DNA from: an uncultured Lachnospiraceae bacterium
Lineage (GTDB): Bacteria; Bacillota_A; Clostridia; Lachnospirales; Lachnospiraceae
Assembly (NCBI GenBank): GCA_900555005.1
Contig: USJM01000022.1
Location: 1-15,535 of the forward strand
Length of the DNA stretch: 15,535 nucleotides
Direction of reading: 5' to 3'
Shown: positions 1-8,107 of the stretch, in pieces
Layout: every line of letters starts with the position of its first letter
Numbering within the stretch: the first letter of the stretch is position 1
Program-made: the position numbers and the translations under genes
The notes under the pieces: generated by a model
The model's input: only the letters and a program-made list of their open reading frames with translations
What the model was told of the DNA's origin: nothing
The model's database searches: none

Positions 1-2438
1 CGGCTGTGCGGTACTAACCTGCGGCGGAGGTGCCGCCGCTGCTGGGACGCGTACGATCCGCCTGCCTGCAGTACGGAAAGAATCTGTGACGTCTGCTCTG
101 TGGTGAAACTGTGGATATTCTGCGCCAGCGTTACCATTCCATCTGACAGGGATGCATTCAGCTTATTGATATCATCTGCAGCGCTCTGCTCCAGTTCAAT
201 CCTTTGTGCTTCAAGCTCCGCTACCTGCTGCTGCGTGTCTTCTCTTGCCTGGGCTGCCGCCGCAGCCATTTTCTGGTCAAAAGCGGTCTGATATTCCTTG
301 AGTTCTTTGTCTGACAGCTCATTGAGCGCATGGATCGCCGCCGACTGCTCCGGTCCTTTATCTTTCAGGATCTCGATCAGCTCCTTTGAGAGGGCCCCGC
401 GGCCTTCCAGTTTATCCAGCTGCATCCGCCAGTCCTGGTAACCGGCTGCCTGCGCCTTCATGTTGAAAAGCAGTGTCTCTCCGGTTTCCGACTTACTCTC
501 GAACTTATCGAATATATCAAAGCTCTTCGCGATCTCATTCGCCCGATCTTTGACCGTCTGCGCCTCTTTTTCGATAATCTCCTTCCGCTTATCGGCGTAG
601 GTTTTCTGGATGTCGGTCAGCTTCTTTTCGTAATTCTTCTGCGCAGATATCAGGTTCTTATTCGACTCGATCCAGTTTGCGGACCCTGTCGCATACTGAT
701 CTCTGACTGTCTGCCAGTATTGGACTGTCGCTTTTTCCGACACATCCTGGTACTGCTCAAGTTCTGTCAAAAGTGATTTTGCGACAGATGCTGACCCGAT
801 CTTTTCCGACAGGCTTTTGATCTTGCTCTGGGCGGTATACCATGCATCTGTCCCACCTGTCAGTCTTTGCTGCACTGCCTTCCAGTATCTCAGCTCATCC
901 TGTGTGCTGACATCCTGAATGGATTCCATGTGGTTCAGGTGCGTTTCTGCTGCTTTCTCAATCTCGTTATAATAGTCCGCATCACTCTTCTTTTTATCTT
1001 TCTTGGTGGTTGTCTTCTTTCCCTTCTTGACCTTTTTATACGTCCATCGATCTACTCCGAAATTATTCCCTATCCCGTCAAAAAGGCCTCCCACTGTCCC
1101 GGATGCCTGCGCCATCGCTGCCTGTGCTGCTATAACTGTCTGGTTTGCCATTCTGGCTGCAGCCTCCGCCGCCGTCGCACTGTATGCATCGATTCCGACC
1201 GCTACTCCTTCCGAAAGCCATCGACCTACCTGATCCCGCATCACTGCTGATGGCGAATGGATCCCGCCTTCGGCCTTCGCCGCATTGACCGCATTTCTCA
1301 CTGCCGCTCTGGCTACATCAGCAATCACTGATGATCTGCTCCCCATCCCTGCCGCAATTCCGTTGGCCATCTGCTGTCCAACCCCGACGAACGATGCTGC
1401 AATGCTCTGCGCCGCATTTTTACCCGATGTAGCTGCAAACTTCGCCGCCTCCGCGATTTTCGCTGCATTCGATCCGATTCCTGAAGCGATCTTATCGGAA
1501 AATATTCTTCCAGGCTCATCTGTTGTGGCATCAGATGCCGCTTTTGCTGCATCTGACATGGCCTTTACGACTGCCTGTGCAATGGCCTCCGCGCTGATCC
1601 CGCCGGCGATCTTCCCGCTCATGCTGCTGCCAGCCTGGGACTCATCCCCGGATCCGCTGTTCAGTGCTTCTGATGCGCTCTTTGCCAGTTCTTTCGATAT
1701 CTGCTGGACGATGGATGCCGCGCTCCTGATCCCTTCTGCGTAGTCTTTCCCGGTCTTCTCCCCAGCTTCCTTTGCGGATTCTGTCTTTACCGCTCCCCAT
1801 GCCGTATCGCTGACTTCCTGTACGGCTGAAGTGTTTGCGTCCTGTGTCTCCTTGACACCTGCGGTGTATTCCTCTCCTGCCTTTTTACCAGTGTCCTTCG
1901 GCGCTGTTGTATCTGGCTCGGTTTCGCTTACCTTATTGAGCAGCTTCTTATACGCCTCGATGGCTCCGGATGTATCCCCGCTTTCCAGGCTGCTCTTCAG
2001 CTGATCTACCAGTTTCTTTCCGGATTCATCACCTGATTTTGAAAGGACATCACTGAGTCCTTCCATCTGTCCGGTGATTGCACTCTGTAACTCCTGGATC
2101 GCCGTATCAGCATCGATCGTACTGTTACTGATGCCCTCTTCCAGGCCGTCCGGGATTTTGACGCCCATCTGCTGCGCGGTGTTGACCAGGCTATCCAGTG
2201 AGCTCTTTGCCGTCTGATCAGCTTCACCGAACGCACTTTCAATCGCTGCCCTCAGATCGGTGAAATCCGCATCCGGCGAGCCAAGATCTTTCAGACCCTC
2301 TTCCAGGGTGACCTTATCATCTGCCAGGACAATTGATATCTTGTCCTGCATGTTGAGCGATTCCATATAGGCGTCGGACAGCGACTTGATCTGATCCAGA
2401 CCGTACTCTCCCTGGTTCTCCATCGTCCAGGTATATGC
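1..2438 (-). CDS. Tape measure protein, C-terminal part (frame-shifted continuation, partial at left edge)
   Basis: This frame is open without a stop from about 2440 to position 3 and continues the tape measure after a one-base frame change. It has no start of its own and should be joined to the upstream part (2291-5320). The first residues (AYTWTMENQGEYGLDQIKSL) follow naturally from the upstream sequence. An Ala/Gly-rich membrane-like region with repeated G..AA.S and M..GI..GM patterns lies around 1150-1650. It is followed by the motif IHSPSAVMRDQVG.W..EG (about 1205-1270), common in tape measures of Gram-positive phages. Beyond a Lys-rich stretch the chain becomes a long predicted coiled coil with two Trp-containing repeats (about 640-923). 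About 810 residues are visible, so the joined protein exceeds 1,770 residues and would specify a long tail. The last ~15 codons (1-45) may be out of frame again. Confidence 0.8.
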
Positions 2439-5320
2439 TCCAGGATATTCGCGCCTTCCGTTCCCATACTTTCAAGGTTCGTAAGGAATTCCGGTGTGAT
2501 GATCCCTTCGCTGCAGTATTCCCTGACCTTCGCCAGGTTCTCAGCGTACTTCTGGTACCCCTCGATCTGGCTCTTCAGGTTTGCGTTCATCTTCTCGGTT
2601 GTCTGGTCATCTCCACCTTCGAACTCCGATGTGATGGACAGCTTCAGCGTCTGCTTTGTAGACTCCTTCAGCTTGTCATATGCATCGACAACACTCTGCG
2701 CGTAGTCCCGCTGCATCTTCTGAGCAGCTTCGGTTGTCAGCACGAATTTCTCTTTGGCGTCAGTATTATCGTTTATTTCATCTGTATTTTCCTTGAGCGA
2801 TGCAGTATTTTCATCGGTCGCCGCTGTCCCGTTTCTGGTCCATATTGCATCCTGCTGCATAGACGCAGTATGTTTCCCCGTCGAATCCGCCAGGCTGTCG
2901 ACCGTTTTCTGCGATTTTTGCAGTTCCTTATCGCTCTCCCCGACTGCTTTTGCCGCTTCTTCCTGTTTCTTTGTCGCTGATTCAACTGATCCAGCCATTC
3001 CAGACCAGCTCTTATCCAGCGCGTCCACGGAATCCTGCACGCCGTACCCAGCGTTCTGGACTGCCTCTAACGCTTTCTGGTACTCGTCTGTCGATAGTAC
3101 GCCCTTGTCATATGCGTCATTCAGGGCTTTTATCGCTTCTTCCTGGCTTTTCAGCGTCCCTGTCCAGTTCTGCTTGTCGCCTTCTCCGTATGTGAACTGG
3201 TCGTGCGCATACTGGGACAGTTCCTCATACAGATCCCGTCTTTCCTTCAGTGCGTCCAGCTCCTGGTTTGCCATCTCAAGGTTGTACTTTGCTGTGACGT
3301 TGTCCTGGACCGCCTTCTTCTGCAGGCTGATCAGTGTCTGCTGTACGACCTGGTCTTTATACGCCTGTGTCAGCTTCTCAACCTCGCCGCGTGTTGCACT
3401 GAGCTTATCCGCCTCTTCGTCATACGATAGGTTCAGATCAGGCACGATAGCATTCAGCTCTTCTACTCGGTCGCGAAGATTGGCCTTGTCTGCTGCGGTC
3501 TTATTTTCTGCGCCGGCCATCCGATAGATCGTGTCAACGAGATGATCGATCTGTGAAGACTGTGCCTGGTATGCATCAATGGAGCTGTCGATCTGCTCCC
3601 CATTCTCTCTGACGCTCTGGCTGATCTGGTCAAAACTCTCGGCCACCTCGTCCGCCTGGGACTTTGCAGGCGCAATCATCCCAGTCAGCCCCGTCACCAT
3701 GTCCGTTCCCAGTTTGACAACTTCCGTCAATGGACCTTTAACCTTGTCATATAATGCGATCCCCAAGCCTTCCGCTGCGGATCCGAACTCTGTCGCGGCC
3801 CCTTTGAGGTTGTCCCGCATGGTCTTCGCCATGCCTGCTGCTGCCCCGTCGCAGTTCTGGATCGCATCAGACAGCTTGTCCACATCACCCTGGCCGGCAT
3901 TCATCAATGCCAGGAAACCAGACATTGCCTCCTGCCCGGCGATCGACTTCGCAGCATTGGCCTTCTCCGATTCGGAAAGCTTGCTGAACTTATCACGGCA
4001 GTCTGCGATGATCGATGACAATGACCGCATGGATCCGTCTGCGTTCTTCGTATGCACGACCATCTCTTTGCCGGATGCCGTCGTGATCTTAATGCTGCTG
4101 GACATCTTCGTCATGATCGTCCGCAGCGTCGTTCCAGCCTGTGTAGCCTTAATTCCGGAATTTGCCATCAGACCGATGGCTTCCGCCGTGTCTTCCGCGG
4201 TGAACCCAAACGACCCGGCAATCGGAGCACAATACTTGAAGGTCTCACCCATCATGGAGACGTTCGTGTTGGCGTTGCTCGATGCGGCCGCCATAATATC
4301 CGCGAAGTGGGCGGAATCGGATGCCTTTAAGCCGAATGCCGTCAGGGCATCTGTCACGATATCTGACGTCGTAGCGATGTCTTCCCCGGATGCTACTGCC
4401 AGGTTCATGATCCCGCTGATGCCGTTAAGCATGTCATCCGTTTTCCACCCAGCCATGGCCATGTATGACATGGCATCAGCTGCCTCGGTCGCACTGAGCT
4501 TTATCGTGTTTGTCGTGCGCCCCATCTCTTCCGCTTTTGTGGCCAGTGCTTCGAATTCCTGCCCGGTTGCCCCGGAGATCGCTCCGACATTGGACATTGC
4601 AGCTTCAAAGTTCGATCCTACCCCAACAGCTTGTTTTGCGGCATCAACAAGCTTCCCCGGGATGTCCATTACAGCATCAGTGATATTCGAACCAATTCGG
4701 CTTATTGCCCCAGCTCCTATATCCTGGATGAGGCCTGAAAGTTTGCTTCCGGACTGCGCCGCATTTGTTCCCGCATCCTTGATTTCATTTCCCATCTTGT
4801 CGATGGATGTTGCGCAGTTGTCCGCAGACTTGGATGCCTCGTCAATATATCCGCTGTATCGTCTGGTTTCCGAACTTGCCGCACTCAGGCTTCTCTGCGA
4901 TTTGGATACGTTCCCGTCCCATTTTGTGATGGTCAGGTCGAGCCGTGACAGCTCTTTCTGCGCCTCCGCCAGTTTCTTCTGGTACTTGTCTGCCTCTGAC
5001 TGGTTCCCTTCCTTCTGCGCCTTGCTGAGGCTTTCTGCAAGCTCATCGACGGCCTTTGCCTGCTGCCTGTATGCTTCTACCGCCTTCGATCTGGCACTTT
5101 TGGCGTTTGTCAGCGCGCGCTCACAGGCTTCTTCTTTCTGCTTCAGCAGATCCTGTTTTGCTGAGAGCGCTTCAGCAGAATTCGCGTTTCCTGCGTACTG
5201 CTCGGTCAGTCCTTTGATGGCGCTGTCGAGCTGCCTGACGGACTCCTGCGCCTTTTTCATTCCATTTGCGAACTTTTCTTCGTCATTCAGTGCAAGCACT
5301 ACACCAATCTTTGTTGCCAT
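2291..5320 (-). CDS. Tape measure protein, N-terminal part
   Basis: The tape measure sets tail length, is wound with chaperones inside the growing tail tube and is ejected at infection. I start at MATKIGVVL (5320) because AAAGGAG sits 7-8 bases upstream; an earlier in-frame ATG at 5338 has no such site. Residues ~10-160 are charged and heptad-like (coiled coil). Residues ~235-410 (SNFEAAMSNVGAISGATGQE, MAMAGWKTDD, GIKATQAGTTLRTIM) form the conserved core of TP901-type tape measures (PhageMin_Tail / TIGR01760 style). Residues ~540-960 are again coiled coil, rich in K, E, Q and D. After LESMGTEGANILE the ORF switches to Arg/Pro/Trp-rich nonsense and stops at 2291, while the real protein continues in the -1 frame at about 2438. 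So roughly the last 49 residues of this frame are not genuine. It follows the G/GT chaperones, as is standard. Confidence 0.9.
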   Translation of the reverse strand: MATKIGVVLALNDEEKFANGMKKAQESVRQLDSAIKGLTEQYAGNANSAEALSAKQDLLKQKEEACERALTNAKSARSKAVEAYRQQAKAVDELAESLSKAQKEGNQSEADKYQKKLAEAQKELSRLDLTITKWDGNVSKSQRSLSAASSETRRYSGYIDEASKSADNCATSIDKMGNEIKDAGTNAAQSGSKLSGLIQDIGAGAISRIGSNITDAVMDIPGKLVDAAKQAVGVGSNFEAAMSNVGAISGATGQEFEALATKAEEMGRTTNTIKLSATEAADAMSYMAMAGWKTDDMLNGISGIMNLAVASGEDIATTSDIVTDALTAFGLKASDSAHFADIMAAASSNANTNVSMMGETFKYCAPIAGSFGFTAEDTAEAIGLMANSGIKATQAGTTLRTIMTKMSSSIKITTASGKEMVVHTKNADGSMRSLSSIIADCRDKFSKLSESEKANAAKSIAGQEAMSGFLALMNAGQGDVDKLSDAIQNCDGAAAGMAKTMRDNLKGAATEFGSAAEGLGIALYDKVKGPLTEVVKLGTDMVTGLTGMIAPAKSQADEVAESFDQISQSVRENGEQIDSSIDAYQAQSSQIDHLVDTIYRMAGAENKTAADKANLRDRVEELNAIVPDLNLSYDEEADKLSATRGEVEKLTQAYKDQVVQQTLISLQKKAVQDNVTAKYNLEMANQELDALKERRDLYEELSQYAHDQFTYGEGDKQNWTGTLKSQEEAIKALNDAYDKGVLSTDEYQKALEAVQNAGYGVQDSVDALDKSWSGMAGSVESATKKQEEAAKAVGESDKELQKSQKTVDSLADSTGKHTASMQQDAIWTRNGTAATDENTASLKENTDEINDNTDAKEKFVLTTEAAQKMQRDYAQSVVDAYDKLKESTKQTLKLSITSEFEGGDDQTTEKMNANLKSQIEGYQKYAENLAKVREYCSEGIITPEFLTNLESMGTEGANILEHIPGRWRTRESTVWIRSSRCPTPIWNRSTCRTRYQLSWQMIRSPWKRV

Positions 5321-5338
5321 CCCGGGACTCCTTTGCAA

Positions 5339-5369
5339 TAAAAATGCGTCTGCTTTTCAGCAGGCGCAT
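5339..5369 (-). terminator. Possible intrinsic terminator or attenuator just upstream of the tape measure gene
   Basis: On the minus strand ATGCGCCTGC, loop TGAAAA, GCAGACGCAT is followed at once by TTTTTATTG. The stem is 10 bp with one C-A mismatch (G-U on the other strand). It lies between the small membrane gene (stop at 5386) and the RBS of the tape measure gene, so it could reduce tape measure transcription relative to tail tube. The internal mismatch weakens it. Confidence 0.45.
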
Positions 5370-5385
5370 TAGTGGTTTACCATAT

Positions 5386-5568
5386 TCATTTCATGGACGC
5401 GGATATCTGTACCGTTCTCTTCATCTTTCGCCGTTCTTCCGGCGTCGCTTTCTTGTACCAGTCCCTGGTCTTTTTCGCCAGCCATAAAACGTACCACACC
5501 GGTAATGTCACGCCGAATAACACCAGCGCAAGGATCAGGATCAATACCAGGTTCGACAGAATACTCAT
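5386..5568 (-). CDS. Small single-span membrane protein of unknown function
   Basis: Sixty residues starting MSILSNLVLI. Residues 4-31 form one strongly hydrophobic segment (LVLILILALVLFGVTLPVWY), followed by a basic tail (AKKTRDWYKK, EERRKMKR). This is the layout of a small inner-membrane protein with a positively charged cytoplasmic C-terminus. I chose the internal ATG at 5568 because GGGGGTGAG precedes it; the longer reading from 5604 adds an unconvincing polar leader. It sits between the tail chaperone GT (ends 5620) and the tape measure gene, with 51 bases upstream and 65 downstream, the latter holding a hairpin. Small membrane ORFs at this site occur in some siphoviruses, but I do not recognise a named family. 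A holin role is unlikely with one span at this location. Function unknown. Confidence 0.7.
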   Translation of the reverse strand: MSILSNLVLILILALVLFGVTLPVWYVLWLAKKTRDWYKKATPEERRKMKRTVQISASMK

Positions 5569-5619
5569 GATCTCACCCCCTTGATTACAATATAGCTCTC
5601 CCATGCTTATTGCAAATGT

Positions 5620-6125
5620 TCAGGGGATGTCGTCTATTCCCTGCTCTTCTTTTTTCATCCCGTTCATGACAAGGTACTCTGCATAGATTGAAAAGTACTT
5701 CCGAAGCGTCATACTCCAGATCTCGTCCTCTGTGAAACCGAGCTTGTCTGCCCCGATGTAGAGGAGCCTGGGGAAATTGATTTTCTCCGGTGCCTCGTCT
5801 GGTTTGGGCTTCCATCCTGCTTTGGAGACGCCCCGACATAACCGAGCGCTGCACTCTCATGGATGGAGATACATCCTCCGATTTCGTCCTCCGTATACGG
5901 CGCTGCAGATCTGTCATGACTGTATAGATCATCATTGACCAGGACAGTCAGCAGGTAGGTCAGGGTAGCGTATACCGTTTTCTCGTCTGTCAGTCTCCTG
6001 ATCACTTCTCCGATCGGCGTGTCATAGTGTTCCTCAATCTCACATACGGCGCGAAGCGTAAAGAGGAGGCTGTGTGCCTCCCCTCCAATCTCCACTTGTA
6101 CACCTTCCGGCCTGCACAGGCTCAT
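5620..6125 (-). CDS. Tail assembly chaperone GT, long form made by -1 frameshift
   Basis: Two frames together encode a lambda-GT-like product. The 0 frame runs from ATG 6125 to about 5823 (101 residues). The -1 frame then gives KAGWKPKPDEAPEKINFPRL and continues with LLYIGADKLGFTEDEIW and LRKYFSIYAEYLVMNG to a TGA at 5620 (about 67 residues). The INF..LLYIG.DKLG.TE.EIW.MT pattern is the characteristic T-domain of Gram-positive phage tail chaperones, so this part is clearly coding although it has no start codon. The frame change fits at TCTCCAAAG (minus strand, 5829-5821): CCA-AAG re-read as TCC-AAA. In this family the long form bridges tape measure and tail tube subunits during assembly and is absent from the virion. 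The heptamer is not a textbook X-XXY-YYZ site, so a missing base cannot be excluded. Confidence 0.75.
5709..6125 (-). CDS. Tail assembly chaperone G, short form
   Basis: Short form of the tail chaperone pair, 138 residues if read without frameshift. The start at 6125 has AAGGAG nine bases upstream and lies 18 bases after the major tail protein stop. Residues 1-95 look like a genuine compact domain (VQVEIGGEAHSLLFTLRAVC, YDTPIGEVIRRL, TVYATLTYLLTVLVND). After YVGASP (residue ~101) the sequence becomes polar and low in information (PKQDGSPNQTRHRRKSISPG), where it overlaps the T-domain coded in the -1 frame over 5709-5823. A G-protein tail of ~37 residues beyond the slip point is longer than usual, which leaves open whether this tail is functional. 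Its position between tail tube and tape measure genes supports the call. Confidence 0.75.
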   Translation of the reverse strand: MSLCRPEGVQVEIGGEAHSLLFTLRAVCEIEEHYDTPIGEVIRRLTDEKTVYATLTYLLTVLVNDDLYSHDRSAAPYTEDEIGGCISIHESAALGYVGASPKQDGSPNQTRHRRKSISPGSSTSGQTSSVSQRTRSGV

Positions 6126-6143
6126 GCTTCATCTCCTTTCCGA

Positions 6144-6698
6144 TCAGCCCTCGGTTGTTACGCCCGTCTTCTTATCCACCCACGCTTTGGCTGCTTCCAG
6201 CGTATCGAAGGTTTCCCTCTCCTTCCAGGAACCATCCTCCATGATCAGGATGTCTCCTTCCAGCGTCACATGGCTGAATGTTGTGTTCTCCTGCTTCGTC
6301 TGGTCCTCATCGGTCGGCTCTGCAAACTGGACTTTCTTGTAAAACTTGGCTACCCACTTTTTACCGGAGAGTCCAACAGCCCCGACACCCACGAACGGTG
6401 CGACATCATCTGCGTTATACAGGATCGTCTTCTCCGTCCCTGTCCCGGTCTGCGTCTTGTGCCCCAGAACCATTGAGTAGATTTCATCCTCATCGTTTGT
6501 GAGCTCCAGCGACAGTGTTCCACCCGTTACGGACTTATCGGTGTCCGTCACCCTGTCATCCCCGTAATCCTTCACGTTCGCGCTTGTCGGCGTCCCTGTC
6601 AGGTGTGCCGCCGGTGAAAGATGTTTTCCGCCGGTATAGGTTTTCCCATCATCGCTAAGGATCCCGATTGCAACATATCTAAGGCCTTTCTTCGCCAT
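6144..6698 (-). CDS. Major tail (tube) protein
   Basis: 184 residues, starting MAKKGLRYVAIGIL behind a very strong GAGGAGG site seven bases upstream; the RBS overlaps the stop of the preceding gene. The protein is Gly/Thr-rich and beta-like: KTYTGGKHLSPAA, DKSVTGGTLSLELTND, VGVGAVGLSGKKWVAKFYKK. This 'add a value for the cell, then track the difference' layout (VAxF..KVQF..P....QT..E..TFSHVTLEG) is typical of major tail proteins of phi13/TP901-like siphoviruses. The C-terminal segment (SWKERETFDTLEAAKAWVDK) resembles the usual terminal helix. It forms the hexameric rings of the tail tube around the tape measure. Strong translation signals fit a protein needed in hundreds of copies. It lies between the tail terminator and chaperone G, as expected. 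Confidence 0.88.
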   Translation of the reverse strand: MAKKGLRYVAIGILSDDGKTYTGGKHLSPAAHLTGTPTSANVKDYGDDRVTDTDKSVTGGTLSLELTNDEDEIYSMVLGHKTQTGTGTEKTILYNADDVAPFVGVGAVGLSGKKWVAKFYKKVQFAEPTDEDQTKQENTTFSHVTLEGDILIMEDGSWKERETFDTLEAAKAWVDKKTGVTTEG

Positions 6699-6700
6699 AA

Positions 6701-7030
6701 TTAATCCTCCTCAAAATATTCACACTCGAACACCAGGTGTCTCCTGGTCTCCGTGTTCTGCTCTGTTACTGATGGATATGTGAACCCTGCTTCATCCAGG
6801 GCTTTTCTGATTCTCGCTTTGACCGCCGAATATGGGGCTGACAGATCATTGCAGTAATGTACCTGTATGTCTGCCAGGTTTCCTGCCGGCGCATCATCCC
6901 CGTACTCTGTCCCGCGATCAGACGCGTAATTGTATGTGATGAATTCCTTCTCGCTTCCGGTCTGGAGATCCGGGCGTATTGTAATGCCCAGCGGCTTCAG
7001 TGCCTGGTAGGCGGCTTTCAGTGCTGTCAT
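6701..7030 (-). CDS. Tail terminator / minor tail protein (SPP1 gp17 or lambda gpU type)
   Basis: 109 residues beginning MTALKAAYQALKPLGITIRP. I start at 7030 because this ATG overlaps the stop of the gp10-like gene as ATGA; the longer frame from 7117 only reads that gene in a wrong frame. The pattern of an N-terminal helix, ITYNYASDRG, a beta strand (ADIQVHYCND), a helix (YSAVKARIRKALDEAGF) and a closing strand (RRHLVFECEYFEED) matches the small alpha/beta proteins that cap the tail tube and face the head completion proteins. Position between the gp10-like and tube genes supports this. Assignment is by size, secondary-structure pattern and place, not by a catalytic motif. Confidence 0.75.
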   Translation of the reverse strand: MTALKAAYQALKPLGITIRPDLQTGSEKEFITYNYASDRGTEYGDDAPAGNLADIQVHYCNDLSAPYSAVKARIRKALDEAGFTYPSVTEQNTETRRHLVFECEYFEED

Positions 7031-7449
7031 GAGTCCGCCTCCATTTCTGCTTTCAGGACGTCTTCCATCGCTTTCACACATGCGTCTTCTACCGCTCCGG
7101 CAGCCTTTGCTCTCCATGGCCTTGGGTTCAGGTGTCCCGGCACACCATATTCGAGCATAGCCGCCTTCTGTGCATTCCTCACGCCCTTGTTGTCCCGCCC
7201 TGTTGGTCTGGCGACTGTGTACACTCCGTATTCGTTTACCTTCGCCCCGGTTGACGACACGGATGCTGAAACGGATCCGGATGCATACGGCCCCTGTTCG
7301 GCTGCTGCCACTGCAGATTTTGTGGATGCCAGCAGTTTCGGCTCTGCTGCGCTGACCGCTTTTTTCGCGATCTCCTCCACCTTGTTTCTGTCAGACAGCC
7401 GTTCCAGCTTCCGGAGCATATCATCAAATCCTTCTGCCCTGATGGCCAT
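7027..7449 (-). CDS. HK97 gp10-like head-tail joining / tail completion protein
   Basis: 140 residues starting MAIRAEGFDDMLRKLERLSD. The N-terminal helix with GFDD.L..LE.L is the recognisable opening of the HK97-gp10 family (PF04883 type). It is followed by an Ala/Lys-rich helix, then AMLEYGVPGHLNPRPWRAKA, matching the conserved E.G....P.PF/W.R.A pattern near the C-terminus. In this family it sits at the neck and helps mature tails attach to filled heads. The start codon shares one base with the stop of the preceding stopper gene (TGATG at 7449) and its own stop overlaps the next ATG, so expression is translationally coupled on both sides. Length is ordinary for the family. Confidence 0.85.
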   Translation of the reverse strand: MAIRAEGFDDMLRKLERLSDRNKVEEIAKKAVSAAEPKLLASTKSAVAAAEQGPYASGSVSASVSSTGAKVNEYGVYTVARPTGRDNKGVRNAQKAAMLEYGVPGHLNPRPWRAKAAGAVEDACVKAMEDVLKAEMEADS

Positions 7450-8105
7450 CAGATCAGCTCCTTTCTCTCCGCCGTTACCTGCATGTATTCGTGCGCGTCT
7501 TCGTAGTCTCTGATTGACTTGATCCTGTATTCATGCCCGGCGTACCGGATGATCATGTTCTCATCAATCGCCGCGTACGGAATCAGGAACGTGTATAGAT
7601 AAGTATTCAGCTGCTCTACCCCGCTCACGGTCTCTCCCCCGCTTTCATACGTAACCATCGCGGGACAGGTGACAACCGTCTTTTCCTCCTTCATCGGAAA
7701 GCCTTCGTCGCTTACCTCTCCGTCCACCATCTGGATGACTAACACTGTTTTGTCCAGGTCTTCCGGCATGACATACCGTTCGACGCTGACCCTTTTGTTC
7801 CAGTCAAGCGGTATAAGGTCGTCGATCCACTGTTCTTCCGTTCCTACAGTCTTCCATCTCCGGCCGAAAAAGTCTACCAGCGCTCCATCCCATCTGTGGC
7901 TGTCCCCCTTCGGCACGTACAGCTGATAGGCCGCGTGCTGCCCTGTCAGGGCCAATGCGCCTGCTATATCCCCCGGGTACGCCGGTCCGGCTGGCCCGAT
8001 CAGCACGTTGTCAACATTTTCCGGGTTATCAGCGTATACAGGGTTCCCAAAGCTGTCTTCTCCGGTTTTCGTCTTTACATGCAGTATGACTGTGACCCCT
8101 TGCAT
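7449..8105 (-). CDS. Head-tail stopper-type protein with two tandem domains
   Basis: 218 residues if started at MQGVTVILHVKTKTGED (8105), which has GGAGG seven bases upstream; an ATG at 8111 is too close to that site. Residues 1-115 (DSFGNPVYADNPENVDNVLI, QLYVPKGDSHRWDG, VDFFGRRWKTVG, IPLDWNKRVSVERY) resemble small minor capsid / head closure proteins that normally end at about V.VERYG. Instead the frame continues with a second domain, MPEDLDKTVLVIQ to MQVTAERKELI, with IIRYAGHEYRIKSIRDYED, typical of SPP1 gp16-like adaptors. Both halves look like stopper/adaptor folds that close the portal channel after packaging. In related phages these are usually separate genes. The internal ATG at the junction has no evident RBS, so I read this as one fused product. 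Confidence 0.75.
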   Translation of the reverse strand: MQGVTVILHVKTKTGEDSFGNPVYADNPENVDNVLIGPAGPAYPGDIAGALALTGQHAAYQLYVPKGDSHRWDGALVDFFGRRWKTVGTEEQWIDDLIPLDWNKRVSVERYVMPEDLDKTVLVIQMVDGEVSDEGFPMKEEKTVVTCPAMVTYESGGETVSGVEQLNTYLYTFLIPYAAIDENMIIRYAGHEYRIKSIRDYEDAHEYMQVTAERKELI

Positions 8106-8107
8106 GT

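Noticed and set aside
1285..1743. Plus-strand ORF of 152 codons
   Set aside because: It lies antisense to the Ala/Gly-rich region of the tape measure; its composition simply mirrors that region.
3579..5372. Plus-strand ORF of 597 codons antisense to the tape measure gene
   Set aside because: It is a mirror of the tape measure coding frame (Ser/Ala-rich, no recognisable domain, no RBS). The minus strand encodes a clear tape measure core there.
5585..5935. Minus-strand ORF of 116 codons in the chaperone region
   Set aside because: Arg-rich with no protein-like pattern; the real T-domain is in the other frame (ending at 5620).
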